Notes: generated by a model from the sequence alone, not told the origin. DNA of 64,000 nt from Kistimonas sp964291505 (GCA_964291505.2 OZ220216.1:1364001-1428000), one strand, 5' to 3'; shown: positions 1-8,694, numbered from the stretch's first letter. A program made the numbers and translations.

Positions 1-2
1 TA

Positions 3-1247
3 GCACTGTGCCATCGTGAAGCCGGCAAAACGATCCAGGACAGTATCGATGAAATCCGGGAAGCGGTTGATTTCTGCCGCTACTATGCGTTGCAGGCAAG
101 GGAGCATTTTACGGTCAGGGACATGACGGGGCCGACCGGTGAGTTGGATGAACTATATCTGACAGGGCGTGGTGTCTTTGCCTGTATAAGTCCCTGGAAT
201 TTCCCCTTAGCGATATTTTTGGGGCAGATTACTGCCGCCCTGGTCGCGGGTAATACCGTGATCGCCAAACCCGCAGAACAAACCGGTCTGGTGGCTTGGC
301 GCGCGGTACAGTTGATGCTGGAGGCAGGTGTTCCTGAGGATGTCATTCAGTTTCTGCCAGGAGATGGTTACACCGTGGGTGCTGCACTGGTGGCGGATGA
401 ACGGGTCGTCGGTGTCGCTTTCACCGGTTCAACGGAAACGGCAAAACAGATTAACCGCACACTGGCCGCCAGAGAAGGGGCGATTGCTACCCTGGTCGCT
501 GAGACGGGGGGGCAGAATGCGATGATCGTGGATTCTACCGCTCTGCCGGAACAGGTGGTGATTGATGTCATCCATTCTGCCTTTGCCAGTGCCGGACAGC
601 GCTGTTCAGCCCTTCGTGTGCTGTATTTGCAGCAAGATGTGGCAGACCGCATGATTGACCTGTTGAAAGGTGCAATGGCTGAGTTGGCGGTTGGCAATCC
701 AGTGCTACATAAAACGGATGTTGGGCCTGTGATTGATGCTGAAGCATGTGATCAACTACAGGCGCATGTAAATAGTATGAAGGCCTCAGCGAACCTGCTT
801 GCAGAAACGCCACTGGCAGCGGAGTGTCACAATGGCTGTTTTCTGGCGCCCGTGGCGTTTGAAATACAGTCGATCAAAGAACTTGAAAAAGAGCATTTTG
901 GTCCGGTGCTGCATGTCATTCGTTATGCCGCCAGTGAGCTTGACCGTGTTATTGATGAGATTAATGCAACGGGCTTTGGTCTGACATTGGGTATCCATAC
1001 GCGCAATGAAGCAACGGCCGCTTATATTGATCGTCGAGTCAGGGCAGGGAATGTTTATATTAACCGTAATCAGATAGGTGCTGTTGTCGGCGTGCAGCCA
1101 TTTGGTGGGCAGGGATTATCGGGGACAGGGCCTAAAGCTGGTGGACCCCATTATCTACTTCGATTTGCGACAGAGCGTACACGTTCAACCAATACAACTG
1201 CGGTTGGCGGAAATGCCACCCTTTTGTCACTGGGCGCCGGCGGCTAA
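3..1247 (+). CDS. putA: PutA, 3' end: L-glutamate gamma-semialdehyde dehydrogenase domain (partial)
   Basis: The reading frame enters from the left edge, so only the C-terminal aldehyde dehydrogenase half of the bifunctional proline dehydrogenase / glutamate-semialdehyde dehydrogenase is visible. This half oxidises glutamate-5-semialdehyde to glutamate with NAD+. Visible hallmarks are the PutA run that begins REAGKTIQDS, the catalytic-pocket motif ETGGQN, the nucleophile motif GQRCSALRVL, and the PutA-specific tail GPKAGGPHYLLRFATE followed by a GGNATLL end. The protein stops soon after this tail, so it is the shorter PutA architecture without the long C-terminal extension of the E. coli enzyme. 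putP and rocD lie downstream on the same strand, supporting a proline/ornithine catabolic locus. Whether the missing N-terminus carries a DNA-binding RHH domain cannot be seen. Confidence 0.95.
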   Translation, partial: ALCHREAGKTIQDSIDEIREAVDFCRYYALQAREHFTVRDMTGPTGELDELYLTGRGVFACISPWNFPLAIFLGQITAALVAGNTVIAKPAEQTGLVAWRAVQLMLEAGVPEDVIQFLPGDGYTVGAALVADERVVGVAFTGSTETAKQINRTLAAREGAIATLVAETGGQNAMIVDSTALPEQVVIDVIHSAFASAGQRCSALRVLYLQQDVADRMIDLLKGAMAELAVGNPVLHKTDVGPVIDAEACDQLQAHVNSMKASANLLAETPLAAECHNGCFLAPVAFEIQSIKELEKEHFGPVLHVIRYAASELDRVIDEINATGFGLTLGIHTRNEATAAYIDRRVRAGNVYINRNQIGAVVGVQPFGGQGLSGTGPKAGGPHYLLRFATERTRSTNTTAVGGNATLLSLGAGG

Positions 1248-1270
1248 CAATCGTTGAGTGGGAATGCTGT

Positions 1271-1308
1271 AAAAAAGGGGTAAGTCGTCTTTTTTGACGT
1301 CGTTACCC
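1271..1308 (-). terminator. Rho-independent terminator for minus-strand remnant
   Basis: Inverted repeat GGGTAA / TTACCC (1278-1283 and 1303-1308) with an inner CGTC/GACG stem. Read on the minus strand it is followed by a CCCC and T6 run (1271-1280). The stop codon of the broken minus-strand gene lies inside the stem. Read on the plus strand, after putA, there is no good U-tract. Confidence 0.6.
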
Positions 1309-1670
1309 TTGTGTTTCCAGCAGATTTTTCTGAATGGCTGGTTTTCTCAGTTTCCAGATTTGTGAATCCACAATGTAATGATGGAAATTGATGGTCGCGT
1401 ATATCAATAATGCCAGAGGCAGACCTGTGCTCAGTGTTGTTGCAGCAACAATAACTTCCAGATTGAAATAGACTACGTTGACAGCGTGAAACAGGCACCC
1501 AGATAGATCAGGAGCCGACCAGGCTAACTTAAGAAGGAAATTGCATAGTGCTCCTTTTCAATACCAGTCGCATAATGTTTGCGATTAAACAACCAGGCAA
1601 TGAGCGGAATGTAATAAATAATCGCCGTTGACTGCCGGGAATAGTTGCTGTTGTGAATAGCTGGGCGCAT
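1303..1670 (-). pseudogene. Broken small membrane-protein gene
   Basis: On the minus strand an ATG at 1670 opens a 48-codon frame (MRPAIHNSNYSRQS...IIYYIPLIAWLFNRKHY) that stops at 1524-1526. A different frame then continues without stops from about 1523 to the TAA at 1303-1305 and encodes a plausible continuation: hydrophobic segments such as VIVAATTLSTGLPLALLIY, then NFHHYIVDSQIWKLR. Joining the two frames gives a small protein with several hydrophobic segments and an HHY..D..IW tail. I have seen similar endings in uncharacterised bacterial membrane proteins but cannot name the family. At least one frameshift separates the parts, so it is probably non-functional. It still has its own terminator hairpin. 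The stretch 1671-1777 holds nothing else recognisable. Confidence 0.55.
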
Positions 1671-1777
1671 GATGTAGTTTTGAATCATCCATTATTCATT
1701 CTCGAAATATGGCATAGAGAATGTCCAAGTATGCTGATCATAACTGCCGGAAAGATTTACTAGGTGTATTGGTGTTA

Positions 1778-2809
1778 CTACTGCGTCATAGCATTTATCT
1801 GAATATGGCGGATTGCCTTACGTTGCCAAGTATAGGCAATGTGTATCGTGCCGCTACTGTCTTCTATTATCGCAGGATAGGAAAATTCCCCGTCGCCTTC
1901 CTCGAGTATTATTTGCTGTTGCCAGCGCCTGCCATCACAACTGATAGCAAGAGCCAGTGGTGTGCGTCCAGCAACCACAGGATTGTACACCAGGATATGG
2001 TGACCATTACGTAATGTGACAGCATCGAGGGCTGAGTTGGGATTGGGTAGTGAGGTCGCAGCCAGGGTTGACCAGCTCAGGCCGTAGTCATAAGACCAGG
2101 TTTCGGCAATAACACCTGAATGCGTTCTGCATAATGCCTGTAAGTGTCCCTCGGGATGGATGAGAAGTGTCGGCTGGATAGCGCCCAGCATGTGTGGGTC
2201 ATCAACAGGTATCTGCTGGCGGTTGGTCCCATCGTCTATCTCAAAATGGATTTTCCAGCCTTGATACTCGGTGCTGGATGGATAAAGGATGTGCCCATTG
2301 GAAAGTTGTATTGGCTTGTTCCTGATGGGGCCAAGATAGTCTTGAGGATTGGGTTGTGGCGTTGACCAGCTTTTGCCATCAGTGGACAGAGCGTGATATC
2401 CCCGCCACGTGCGCGGTGAGCTTCCTATTTTGTAGTGAAGGTGCAACTGTGTGCCATCGTTAAAGAGCACAGGATTCCAATGGGCTTCCTCATTATTGCC
2501 CCGTGCTGTCGGAGTTAGGAGGAACGGCGACTGCCATTGATCATTTTCATAGTGTGCTCCCCAGATGCGAACGTCGGGATGTCCTTCCTGGCTGCCACCG
2601 AACCACGCTGCCATCAATAAGCCTGGTTTGACCTCTGTGAGTGTTGCCGCATGACAGGCCTGTGTTGGGAGTGAGTCTGGCGATACGACATACGCTTTAC
2701 TGATCATCTTGAGTTGAATGTCAGCAGTCTCAGTCATCGTGTGGCCCTGCAGATGGGTCATGAATAGAACGCTCCATCCTATCAGTATGTGATTAATGAT
2801 GAGTGGCAT
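1778..2809 (-). CDS. BNR/Asp-box sialidase-like protein
   Basis: A 343-residue protein of the sialidase-like six-bladed propeller superfamily (BNR_2 type). Asp-box motifs are visible at about residues 142-148 (STDGKSW) and 239-246 (SYDYGLSW), with a degenerate one near the C-terminus (SCDGRRW). The stretches LPNPNSALDAVTL and IQPTLL are typical of the family as I know it. The first 20 residues are hydrophobic and may be a signal peptide or anchor; an internal Met at residue 25 is an alternative start for a cytoplasmic form. The exact glycoside substrate cannot be told: many homologues are called exo-alpha-sialidase without proof. The gene is divergent from putP and sits alone between catabolic genes on the other strand. 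No sialic-acid transport or nan genes are present in the window. Confidence 0.75.
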   Translation of the reverse strand: MPLIINHILIGWSVLFMTHLQGHTMTETADIQLKMISKAYVVSPDSLPTQACHAATLTEVKPGLLMAAWFGGSQEGHPDVRIWGAHYENDQWQSPFLLTPTARGNNEEAHWNPVLFNDGTQLHLHYKIGSSPRTWRGYHALSTDGKSWSTPQPNPQDYLGPIRNKPIQLSNGHILYPSSTEYQGWKIHFEIDDGTNRQQIPVDDPHMLGAIQPTLLIHPEGHLQALCRTHSGVIAETWSYDYGLSWSTLAATSLPNPNSALDAVTLRNGHHILVYNPVVAGRTPLALAISCDGRRWQQQIILEEGDGEFSYPAIIEDSSGTIHIAYTWQRKAIRHIQINAMTQ

Positions 2810-2826
2810 TCATCGCAAAAACGAAT

Positions 2827-2844
2827 ATCAACGTTGATTATCAA
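2827..2844. promoter_or_regulatory. Overlapping ATCAA/TTGAT palindromes between divergent genes
   Basis: The 255-bp divergent spacer between the sialidase-like gene and putP contains ATCAACGTTGAT (2827-2838), a perfect palindrome, overlapped by TTGATTATCAA (2834-2844). This could be an operator serving either promoter. The spacing does not fit an FNR box. No regulator can be assigned. Confidence 0.25.
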
Positions 2845-3064
2845 TGAATGATAGCGCTTTAGTCTTATACCCTCTAATCCAGACAAATTATCAGGTTTTG
2901 GCAAGAAAATGGGTATTTCCTTCGATGTTCCCATTGTTTGTCAGTAAATTCCGCAGTCTGCATACCCGTACAAAGAACAGCTACTACATTGGATAGTCAT
3001 TATTTCTGGTGCTGAAACTTTTGCTGCGCATCGATTGTCTAAAACTCCAGAAGGAGCTTAATTT

Positions 3065-4555
3065 ATGCAGGGAAATACCACCGTACTGATCACATTTTTT
3101 GCTTATTTCGCCGTCATGCTGGGAATAGGCTACGAGGCTTACCGACGCACTGCCACATCTTCGGATTACTTCCTTGGCGGGCGATCCCTCGGTCCGTGGA
3201 CGGCGGCCCTTAGTGCCGGTGCTTCCGATATGAGCGGCTGGTTATTATTGGGGTTACCGGGTTATGCCTTTATGGCTGGGCTTGAAGCGTTCTGGCTCGG
3301 GGCGGGCTTGTTGCTGGGAACTTGGCTTAACTGGGTTTTTGTGGCCAAACGCCTCAGGGTTTACAGCAAGGCGCTGGGTGACTCACTGACTTTGTCCGAA
3401 TATTTCTCCAATCGATTCAATGATCGTAGCAAAGTGCTTCAACGCCTATCCGCGATATTTATCTTGCTCTTCTTCCTTTTCTATACCAGTTCGGGCTTGG
3501 TTGCAGGTGGCAAGCTGTTTGAGACTGCTTTTGGGTTGGATTATCGGTGGGCGGTGATTCTCGGTGCGGCCAGTGTTATCTCTTACACTTTGTTTGGCGG
3601 CTTTCTTGCGGTCTGTTGGACCGATCTGGTTCAGGGGTTATTAATGTCCGCGGCACTGGTCATTGTGCCACTGGTGGCTCTGGACTTCAGTGGGGGCATT
3701 GGCCATGTTGTTACGACGATGCAGCTGAAAAACCCTGAATTGCTGAATATCATGACAGATGTCTATGGTAATCCACTCAGTGTGATCACCATCCTGTCAT
3801 TACTGGGGTGGGGGCTGGGCTATTTTGGTCAACCGCATATTCTTGCACGCTTCAAGGCCGTTAAGTCGGTGGAAGATATGCCAACAGCCAGGCGAATAGC
3901 GGTGACATGGACAGGCTTTTGTATACTCGGCGCCTTTCTGGTCGGGCTGGCAGGTATGGTCTACGTCGATTCGCATCCGGGGATTATTCTGGAAGATCCG
4001 GAGCAGATTTTCATGTTGCTGGTCAGCAGTCTGTTTAATCCCCTTGTGGCCGGTATTCTGTTGGCGGCGATTCTGGCGGCGATCATGAGTACCGCAGATT
4101 CACAGTTACTTGTTTGTTCCACGGCATTTGCTGAAGACCTTTATCGTGACATGTTTCGTCGTGATGCGACCCAGCATGAAGTGTTGCAGGTCGGGAGGGT
4201 ATCGGTGGTCGTGATTTCCATTATTGCCTGCCTTCTGGCGATGAATCCTGACAGTAATGTCCTGGGGCTGGTGTCCTATGCCTGGGCCGGGTTTGGTGCT
4301 GCCTTTGGCCCTGCTTTGCTGATCAGTCTGTTCTGGAAGCGTATGACCCGCAATGGCGCCTTGGCAGGTATTCTCGTTGGTGGTATTACCGTTGTCGTCT
4401 GGAAGCAGTTGACGGGGGGATGGTTTGATCTCTACGAAATTATACCGGGCTTTATCTTTTCATCCGTTGCCATCGTTGTGGTCAGCTTGCTCGATGGTTG
4501 CCTCTCTACTGATTCATTAGTGGATTTTGGGACGACTGACATCGAGTCTGGCTAA
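3065..4555 (+). CDS. putP: Sodium/proline symporter PutP
   Basis: A 496-residue sodium:solute symporter (SSS family) that imports proline with Na+. It is collinear with E. coli PutP (about 500 aa). The motif GGRSLGP carries R40, and SAGASDMSGWLL carries D55, at the same numbers as the residues needed for Na+ coupling in the E. coli protein. Many hydrophobic helices are evident. An AGAAGGAG ribosome site lies about 8 bases before the ATG. With putA upstream and rocD downstream on the same strand, the gene supplies proline to the PutA pathway. Its divergent neighbour is the sialidase-like gene, so it probably has its own promoter in the 255-bp spacer rather than being read through from putA. 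Confidence 0.95.
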   Translation: MQGNTTVLITFFAYFAVMLGIGYEAYRRTATSSDYFLGGRSLGPWTAALSAGASDMSGWLLLGLPGYAFMAGLEAFWLGAGLLLGTWLNWVFVAKRLRVYSKALGDSLTLSEYFSNRFNDRSKVLQRLSAIFILLFFLFYTSSGLVAGGKLFETAFGLDYRWAVILGAASVISYTLFGGFLAVCWTDLVQGLLMSAALVIVPLVALDFSGGIGHVVTTMQLKNPELLNIMTDVYGNPLSVITILSLLGWGLGYFGQPHILARFKAVKSVEDMPTARRIAVTWTGFCILGAFLVGLAGMVYVDSHPGIILEDPEQIFMLLVSSLFNPLVAGILLAAILAAIMSTADSQLLVCSTAFAEDLYRDMFRRDATQHEVLQVGRVSVVVISIIACLLAMNPDSNVLGLVSYAWAGFGAAFGPALLISLFWKRMTRNGALAGILVGGITVVVWKQLTGGWFDLYEIIPGFIFSSVAIVVVSLLDGCLSTDSLVDFGTTDIESG

Positions 4556-4559
4556 GTTG

Positions 4560-4580
4560 GCCAAATTTGTCAGATTTGGC
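4560..4580 (+). other. Hairpin between putP and rocD
   Basis: Inverted repeat GCCAAAT / ATTTGGC with a 7-base loop directly after the putP stop. There is no U-tract, so it is more likely an mRNA-stabilising or attenuating hairpin than a full terminator. Confidence 0.35.
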
Positions 4581-4674
4581 GCTTCATAATAAATGCCATT
4601 ACTATCCTAGAGAGGGAAAGGTGTTGGGTTAGCGTTAGTTAAGTGACGCTGCAACAGGACAGAGGGGGTCGACG

Positions 4675-5892
4675 GTGAAGGGATTATCTGCAGATGCCAT
4701 CATGCAGCTTGAGGCTGAACATGGTGCCCACAATTATCACCCGTTGCCCGTGGTATTGGCCAAAGGCAAAGGGGCAGAGGTGTGGGATGTTAATGGCAAG
4801 CACTATTTGGATTTCCTTTCTGCCTATTCAGCCGTTAACCAGGGGCATTGTCATCCCAGGATTATCCAGGCGCTGATTGACCAAGCCTTTGAGCTGACCC
4901 TGACATCCAGGGCTTTTTTCAGCAGCGAACTCGGACCCTTCGAAGCCTTTCTTTGTCAGATCTTTGGTTTTGACCGCATGCTGCCCATGAATACCGGCGC
5001 TGAAGCGGTTGAAACGGCCATCAAACTCTGTCGGAAATGGGGCTACCAGTACAAGGGGATTCCTCCGGAAAAAGCCACCATCGTGGTTTGTGACGGGAAT
5101 TTCCATGGCCGAACCACCACCATTATTTCGTTCTCCAATGACCCTGATGCCCGTAATGAATATGGGCCCTATACACCCGGGTTTATTCCCATTCCTTATA
5201 ACGATGTGGCCAGTCTCGAGCAGGCATTGAGCCAGCCGCATGTGACGGGTTTTCTTGTGGAACCGATCCAGGGCGAAGCCGGAGTGATTGTCCCGGATGA
5301 CGGCTATCTGCAGCAGGTCAGAGCATTATGCGATCAATATGGCGTCCTGTTTATCGGGGACGAAATCCAGACGGGCATTGCCCGCACCGGGCGGTTGCTA
5401 GCGGTTGATCATGAGCAGGTGCGGCCAGATGTACTCATTCTGGGCAAGGCGTTGTCCGGTGGTGTCTATCCTGTGTCTGCGGTACTGGCCAGTGACGAGG
5501 TGATGCTTTGTATTCAGCCAGGCCAACATGGTTCGACCTATGGCGGCAATCCCCTCGGCTGTCGTGTGGCTACCGCCGCCATGGAGGTGGTAAAGGATGA
5601 AAAACTGGCTGACAATGCTGAGCGTCTCGGGCAGGTGTTCAGGGATGGTTTGGCGCAGATCCAACATCCTATGCTCCGGAGCGTAAGGGGCAAGGGATTG
5701 CTGAACGCCATTGATATTGAGCCGCTCAATGGTGCTGAAGCTTGGGATGTTTGCCTAAAACTGGCAGAAAAGGGCCTGTTGGCCAAGCCCACCCACAGGG
5801 ACACGATCCGCCTGTCTCCTCCACTGGTTATCAATGACGCCCAGATCAACCAGAGTCTGTCCATTATTGAGGATGCACTGAAAGCGTTTTAA
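4675..5892 (+). CDS. rocD: Ornithine aminotransferase
   Basis: A 405-residue class-III PLP aminotransferase. It matches ornithine--oxo-acid transaminase closely: AHNYHPLPVVL near the N-terminus, FLSAYSAVNQGHCHP, MNTGAEAVETAIKLCRKWGY, NFHGRTTTI, FVEPIQGEAG-type and DEIQTG motifs, and the PLP lysine in LGKALSGGVYPVSAV. It converts ornithine to glutamate-5-semialdehyde, the same intermediate that PutA oxidises, so it funnels arginine/ornithine into the pathway of putA. The start is a GTG, chosen because a GAGGGGG ribosome site lies 7-8 bases upstream and because the N-terminus then matches the family length. It follows putP by 119 bp; co-transcription is possible. A 9-bp hairpin follows. Confidence 0.94.
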   Translation: MKGLSADAIMQLEAEHGAHNYHPLPVVLAKGKGAEVWDVNGKHYLDFLSAYSAVNQGHCHPRIIQALIDQAFELTLTSRAFFSSELGPFEAFLCQIFGFDRMLPMNTGAEAVETAIKLCRKWGYQYKGIPPEKATIVVCDGNFHGRTTTIISFSNDPDARNEYGPYTPGFIPIPYNDVASLEQALSQPHVTGFLVEPIQGEAGVIVPDDGYLQQVRALCDQYGVLFIGDEIQTGIARTGRLLAVDHEQVRPDVLILGKALSGGVYPVSAVLASDEVMLCIQPGQHGSTYGGNPLGCRVATAAMEVVKDEKLADNAERLGQVFRDGLAQIQHPMLRSVRGKGLLNAIDIEPLNGAEAWDVCLKLAEKGLLAKPTHRDTIRLSPPLVINDAQINQSLSIIEDALKAF

Positions 5893-5900
5893 GAGGGGGA

Positions 5901-5927
5901 GAGCATCCCTGGGCTGGCGGGATGCTC
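5901..5927. terminator. Hairpin between convergent genes
   Basis: GAGCATCCC (5901-5909) pairs with GGGATGCTC (5919-5927). It lies between the ends of rocD (+) and a small minus-strand gene. U-tracts are poor on both strands, so it is called a probable bidirectional terminator only from its position. Confidence 0.45.
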
Positions 5928-5934
5928 TTGGCTA

Positions 5935-6069
5935 TTACTGCTGCAGCATATGAAAAGGAAGATAAAGGGCTGTGGCAATGAAAATCCATAGCGCAATATC
6001 ACCGATTCGTTTTTCCAGTCTGTTCAGCCGGCGCCAGTGCTTGCGGGTCACGTCCTGTTCCTTGTGCAT
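5935..6069 (-). CDS. Small single-pass membrane protein, unknown function
   Basis: A 44-codon gene (ATG at 6069) encoding a basic N-terminal half (RKHWRRLNRLEKRIG) followed by one hydrophobic helix (DIALWIFIATALYLPFHML). A TTG at 6129 would extend it by 20 residues, but that extension looks less protein-like. The charged-then-hydrophobic organisation and convergent placement against rocD argue that it is a real small gene. No ribosome site stands out and I do not recognise the family. Topology by the positive-inside rule would put the N-terminus in the cytoplasm. Confidence 0.45.
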   Translation of the reverse strand: MHKEQDVTRKHWRRLNRLEKRIGDIALWIFIATALYLPFHMLQQ

Positions 6070-6390
6070 TTCAGATCCATTGGTATTCAGTATTGATGAA
6101 AAGGGTCGGAATACGGGGCGTTGGTGCAAGATTATTTATTCATCATTAGGCATCTGCATATTACTAACTGCCATGACTCATCCAATAAACTTGTTGCTCG
6201 AAAATTCCGACTGAAGACATATCGGTCTGACAATCCGTAGCTTGAGTCCCTGAAACGCTCTGGATCAAATATTTTTTCCTTGTATTGTCGTAGGCTATTC
6301 GGCGCCGTGGCGAGATGTATTTTCAGCGTCACATGAGTTTGGGTAGATATTGTGTGTCCGGACTGGGCATGGCGTTGTCAGGGGCGATGG
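6070..6390. other. Intergenic region without a recognised gene
   Basis: About 320 bp before the AEC transporter gene. A minus-strand frame at 6132-6332 (66 codons, beginning MTLKIHLATAPNSLRQYKEK) is open, but I cannot support it as a gene. No clear promoter, repeat or RNA was found. Confidence 0.4.
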
Positions 6391-7350
6391 ATGGTTCTGG
6401 AGACACTGAATTTCACGGCGGGTGTCACCCTGCCGATTTTTGTCATGATGTTCCTGGGACTGGTTTTGAGACGGTTCCAGATCATTGATGACCCTTTCAT
6501 GGATACTGCATCCCGGTTAGTGGTGAATTTTGGGCTGCCTGCGGTTCTGTTCCTCGGGACCGTTCGTATGGATCTGGGGCTGGCGCTGGATCGGCAGCTG
6601 ATTCTGTTCACTGTCGTCATGACGATGGTTTCTGTGGGTGTTTTATGGATACTGGCGGGCCGAATTGCCCCGGCGGCACTTGACCGGGGGGTATTTGTTC
6701 AGGGAGCCTTCCGGGGCAATCTGGCGATTACCGGCTTGGCGCTGGTTGCCAATATGTATGGTCAGGAAGGGGTATCGCTGGCATCGTTGCTGATGGCGTT
6801 TCTGGTTCCTCTCTACAATGTGCTGTCTGTACTGGTTCTGGTAGGGGCTCAACGTGGGAATGACGAGGAGTCATCCCTGCAATGGAGCAGGCTGGCGAAG
6901 AATCTGTTTGGTAACCCGTTGATTGTCGCCATTGTTGCCGGATTGCTGGTCAACCGCCTCGCGCTGCCATTACCTGCCGTCCTGATTCGGGTCGGGGAAT
7001 ATTTCAGTTCTATTACCCTGCCGCTGGCGCTGTTATGTATAGGGGGTACCCTGAGCCTCAGGGCATTACGTGAAGCGAGCTGCCTGTCAATGTGGGCAAC
7101 TTCAGCGAAAGTGCTGGTTTTACCTGGATTGATGGTTGTGGGCACTGTTTGGCTCGGTTACCGCGGTACGCTGCTGGGCGTCGTGTTCCTCCTGTCTGCA
7201 AGCCCTACGGCGGTCGCGAGTTATGTGATGGCCCGCAGTATGGGAGGCAATGCCCAGCTGGCTGCAAGCATTGTGGTGCTCACCACGCTGATGTCAATGG
7301 TAACTGTCAGCGTGGGCATTTTTGTACTCCGTTTTCTGCATTACCTGTAA
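6391..7350 (+). CDS. AEC-family transporter (auxin efflux carrier-like permease)
   Basis: A 319-residue integral membrane protein with about ten hydrophobic helices. The start MVLETLNFTAGVTLPIFVMMFLGLVLRR and the C-terminal block LLSASPTAVASYVMA are typical of the bacterial Auxin Efflux Carrier family, which includes malonate and other organic-acid carriers. The ATG at 6391 is preferred over the in-frame GTG at 6352 because the family normally starts just before the TLPIF helix. The substrate cannot be read from sequence. It is convergent with, and overlaps by 10 bp, the small minus-strand gene that follows. A second, distinct AEC gene lies at 31733. Confidence 0.8.
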   Translation: MVLETLNFTAGVTLPIFVMMFLGLVLRRFQIIDDPFMDTASRLVVNFGLPAVLFLGTVRMDLGLALDRQLILFTVVMTMVSVGVLWILAGRIAPAALDRGVFVQGAFRGNLAITGLALVANMYGQEGVSLASLLMAFLVPLYNVLSVLVLVGAQRGNDEESSLQWSRLAKNLFGNPLIVAIVAGLLVNRLALPLPAVLIRVGEYFSSITLPLALLCIGGTLSLRALREASCLSMWATSAKVLVLPGLMVVGTVWLGYRGTLLGVVFLLSASPTAVASYVMARSMGGNAQLAASIVVLTTLMSMVTVSVGIFVLRFLHYL

Positions 7351-7592
7351 TCCGGAATGGATTGTGGTGCTCGTTTATGGACTTCGGCATCACGGTAATG
7401 GTCATTGAGCCAGCAGCGGGGCAGGCTTTCACCGGACAGAAAACGGAGGTTGCTTTTCCGGAACTGTTCCGGCTCGGCGGGATCTTCACCCCACTGAATG
7501 CAACCCGTTACGTTGGGTTCGCACGGGTTGAAGAGTTCCTCTGGCTTGAGTATGGAGACCAGTTTGCCGCTGCTTTTTAAGGACAGAAACAT
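7341..7592 (-). CDS. Small conserved protein of unknown function
   Basis: An 83-residue soluble protein with a hydrophilic composition and a distinctive C-terminal half: LFNPCEPNVTGCIQWGE, then FRKSNLRFLSGE and LPRCWLNDHYRDAE. I recall similar short gammaproteobacterial proteins that share the SGE.LPRCW.(D/N).HYR ending, but no function is known to me. The ATG follows a GAGAG-like ribosome site. It lies just downstream (19 bp) of the end of the next minus-strand gene's coding region, so the two could be co-transcribed. It overlaps the end of the convergent AEC gene by 10 bp. Confidence 0.65.
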   Translation of the reverse strand: MFLSLKSSGKLVSILKPEELFNPCEPNVTGCIQWGEDPAEPEQFRKSNLRFLSGESLPRCWLNDHYRDAEVHKRAPQSIPDYR

Positions 7593-7610
7593 GGTTGTGA
7601 CTCTCGATGA

Positions 7611-8153
7611 TCAGGCCGGGTGCAAAGGCACGCGATTACTGAAGGGATTCGTGATGGATGAGCTGCTCCCTGCGAGCAGTAAATCCGGATAGTGGCGAAA
7701 AATGTGGTGTTTGACTCTGTGTACCTGGAACGGATACAGGTCAACCATAATCAGGCAGCCCCCCTTATCAAGGGGTTGTTTGAACGGTGTCAGGCGGTAG
7801 TTTTGCTTTGCCATGCCGGCCAGTCCACCGGACCACGCGCCAAACAAACCACAGAAAATCGTCAGTAAAGCCACCTGGGGCAAGGCAAAGGTAAAGGGCA
7901 ATAACTCCAGTGTGCCTGCAACTGTTGAAACCACCAGACCACCTGTGCCACCGATAAGGGCGCCTTGTTCACCGGAGTGGATAATATCGCGCTCTTCCAG
8001 CAGGTTGGCTTCATTCAGATGGTGATGCGTCAGACTGTTTTGGTCTTTGCAGATAATATGCACATGCCAGTCACTGATGCCTTCCGAGTGCATATCGTCG
8101 GTCACGCGTTTGGCCTGTGCCAGCGACTGGGTGAGGTAATACAACCGAATCAT
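7611..8153 (-). CDS. DUF1269-like membrane protein
   Basis: A 180-residue protein starting MIRLYYLTQSLAQAKRV with a short N-terminal soluble part of ferredoxin-like character, a glycine-rich double hydrophobic region (about residues 65-115: GALIGGTGGLVVSTVAGTLE and ALLTIFCGLFGAWSGGLAGM), and a hydrophilic C-terminus. This is the layout of the DUF1269 / YlaC-like bacterial membrane proteins whose role is unknown. A perfect GGAGGTAACC precedes the ATG at 8153, which decides the start over the in-frame ATG at 8165 that overlaps this ribosome site. It may share a transcript with the small gene at 7341. Confidence 0.7.
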   Translation of the reverse strand: MIRLYYLTQSLAQAKRVTDDMHSEGISDWHVHIICKDQNSLTHHHLNEANLLEERDIIHSGEQGALIGGTGGLVVSTVAGTLELLPFTFALPQVALLTIFCGLFGAWSGGLAGMAKQNYRLTPFKQPLDKGGCLIMVDLYPFQVHRVKHHIFRHYPDLLLAGSSSSITNPFSNRVPLHPA

Positions 8154-8251
8154 GGTTACCTCCATCGGATCACACTGTGCTAACTAATTGTAGGTATATG
8201 TATGCGCTGTAGTGGTAAATATACCTAGATTGAGTTTTTCTATAAATCGCA

Positions 8252-8283
8252 GGGTTGATGCCATGAATGCATGACATCAACCC
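8252..8283. other. Long inverted repeat between two minus-strand genes
   Basis: GGGTTGATG (8252-8260) pairs with CATCAACCC (8275-8283), with an inner CATG/CATG stem and one mismatch. It has no U-tract on either strand. It may be an mRNA-processing hairpin or weak terminator for the minus-strand gene at 8347. Confidence 0.4.
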
Positions 8284-8346
8284 GACCTTAATTGCTGAGA
8301 TACTGGAATGCAGGTTTTTGTGAACGCTTTGTGCGAAAGAAGGCTG

Positions 8347-8694
8347 TCAGCTAATGACGGGGGGAAGTTTGCCTGCCTTTAACAGTTCATTGAACCGCTT
8401 TTTTTTCTCTTCTTCTGGCAAGATCGGCGAGACGTCGGCGCTATTGTCATACAGAGGCGACAGATCCGGCGCGATGCCGATCGAATTGCTTCCTGTGGTA
8501 GAAGTCTCTTTGGCAATGATGTAACTATCCATGACATCCAGCGCTTCCAGCAGGCCGACGTGTTGTTCGTCATCCAGTTTGCCGTCTTCGAGCCGGGTTG
8601 CAATGTTGTCACGGATTTGCTGAAGCCGTTCCAGCGGTGTTGTTTCACCGTGTTCGCTCAGCCACTGTGCAGCTGATTCACCGTTGGTTGCCAT
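8347..8694 (-). CDS. Hypothetical protein, about 115 aa
   Basis: An acidic, helical, soluble protein (MATNGESAAQWLSEHGETT...), with a regular helical stretch LERLQQIRDNIATRLEDGKL then DEQHVGLLEALDVMDSYI and a low-complexity tail ending EEKKKRFNELLKAGKLPPVIS. The ATG at 8694 is preferred: a weak AGGTAAGC ribosome site lies upstream, and the longer frame to 8859 reads into the menF promoter region with an unconvincing composition. No family recognised. It is divergent from menF. Confidence 0.5.
   Translation of the reverse strand: MATNGESAAQWLSEHGETTPLERLQQIRDNIATRLEDGKLDDEQHVGLLEALDVMDSYIIAKETSTTGSNSIGIAPDLSPLYDNSADVSPILPEEEKKKRFNELLKAGKLPPVIS

Noticed and set aside
7092..7580. Plus-strand open frame of 162 codons
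   Set aside because: It overlaps the end of the AEC transporter gene and the small conserved minus-strand gene; the composition is that of a shadow frame.
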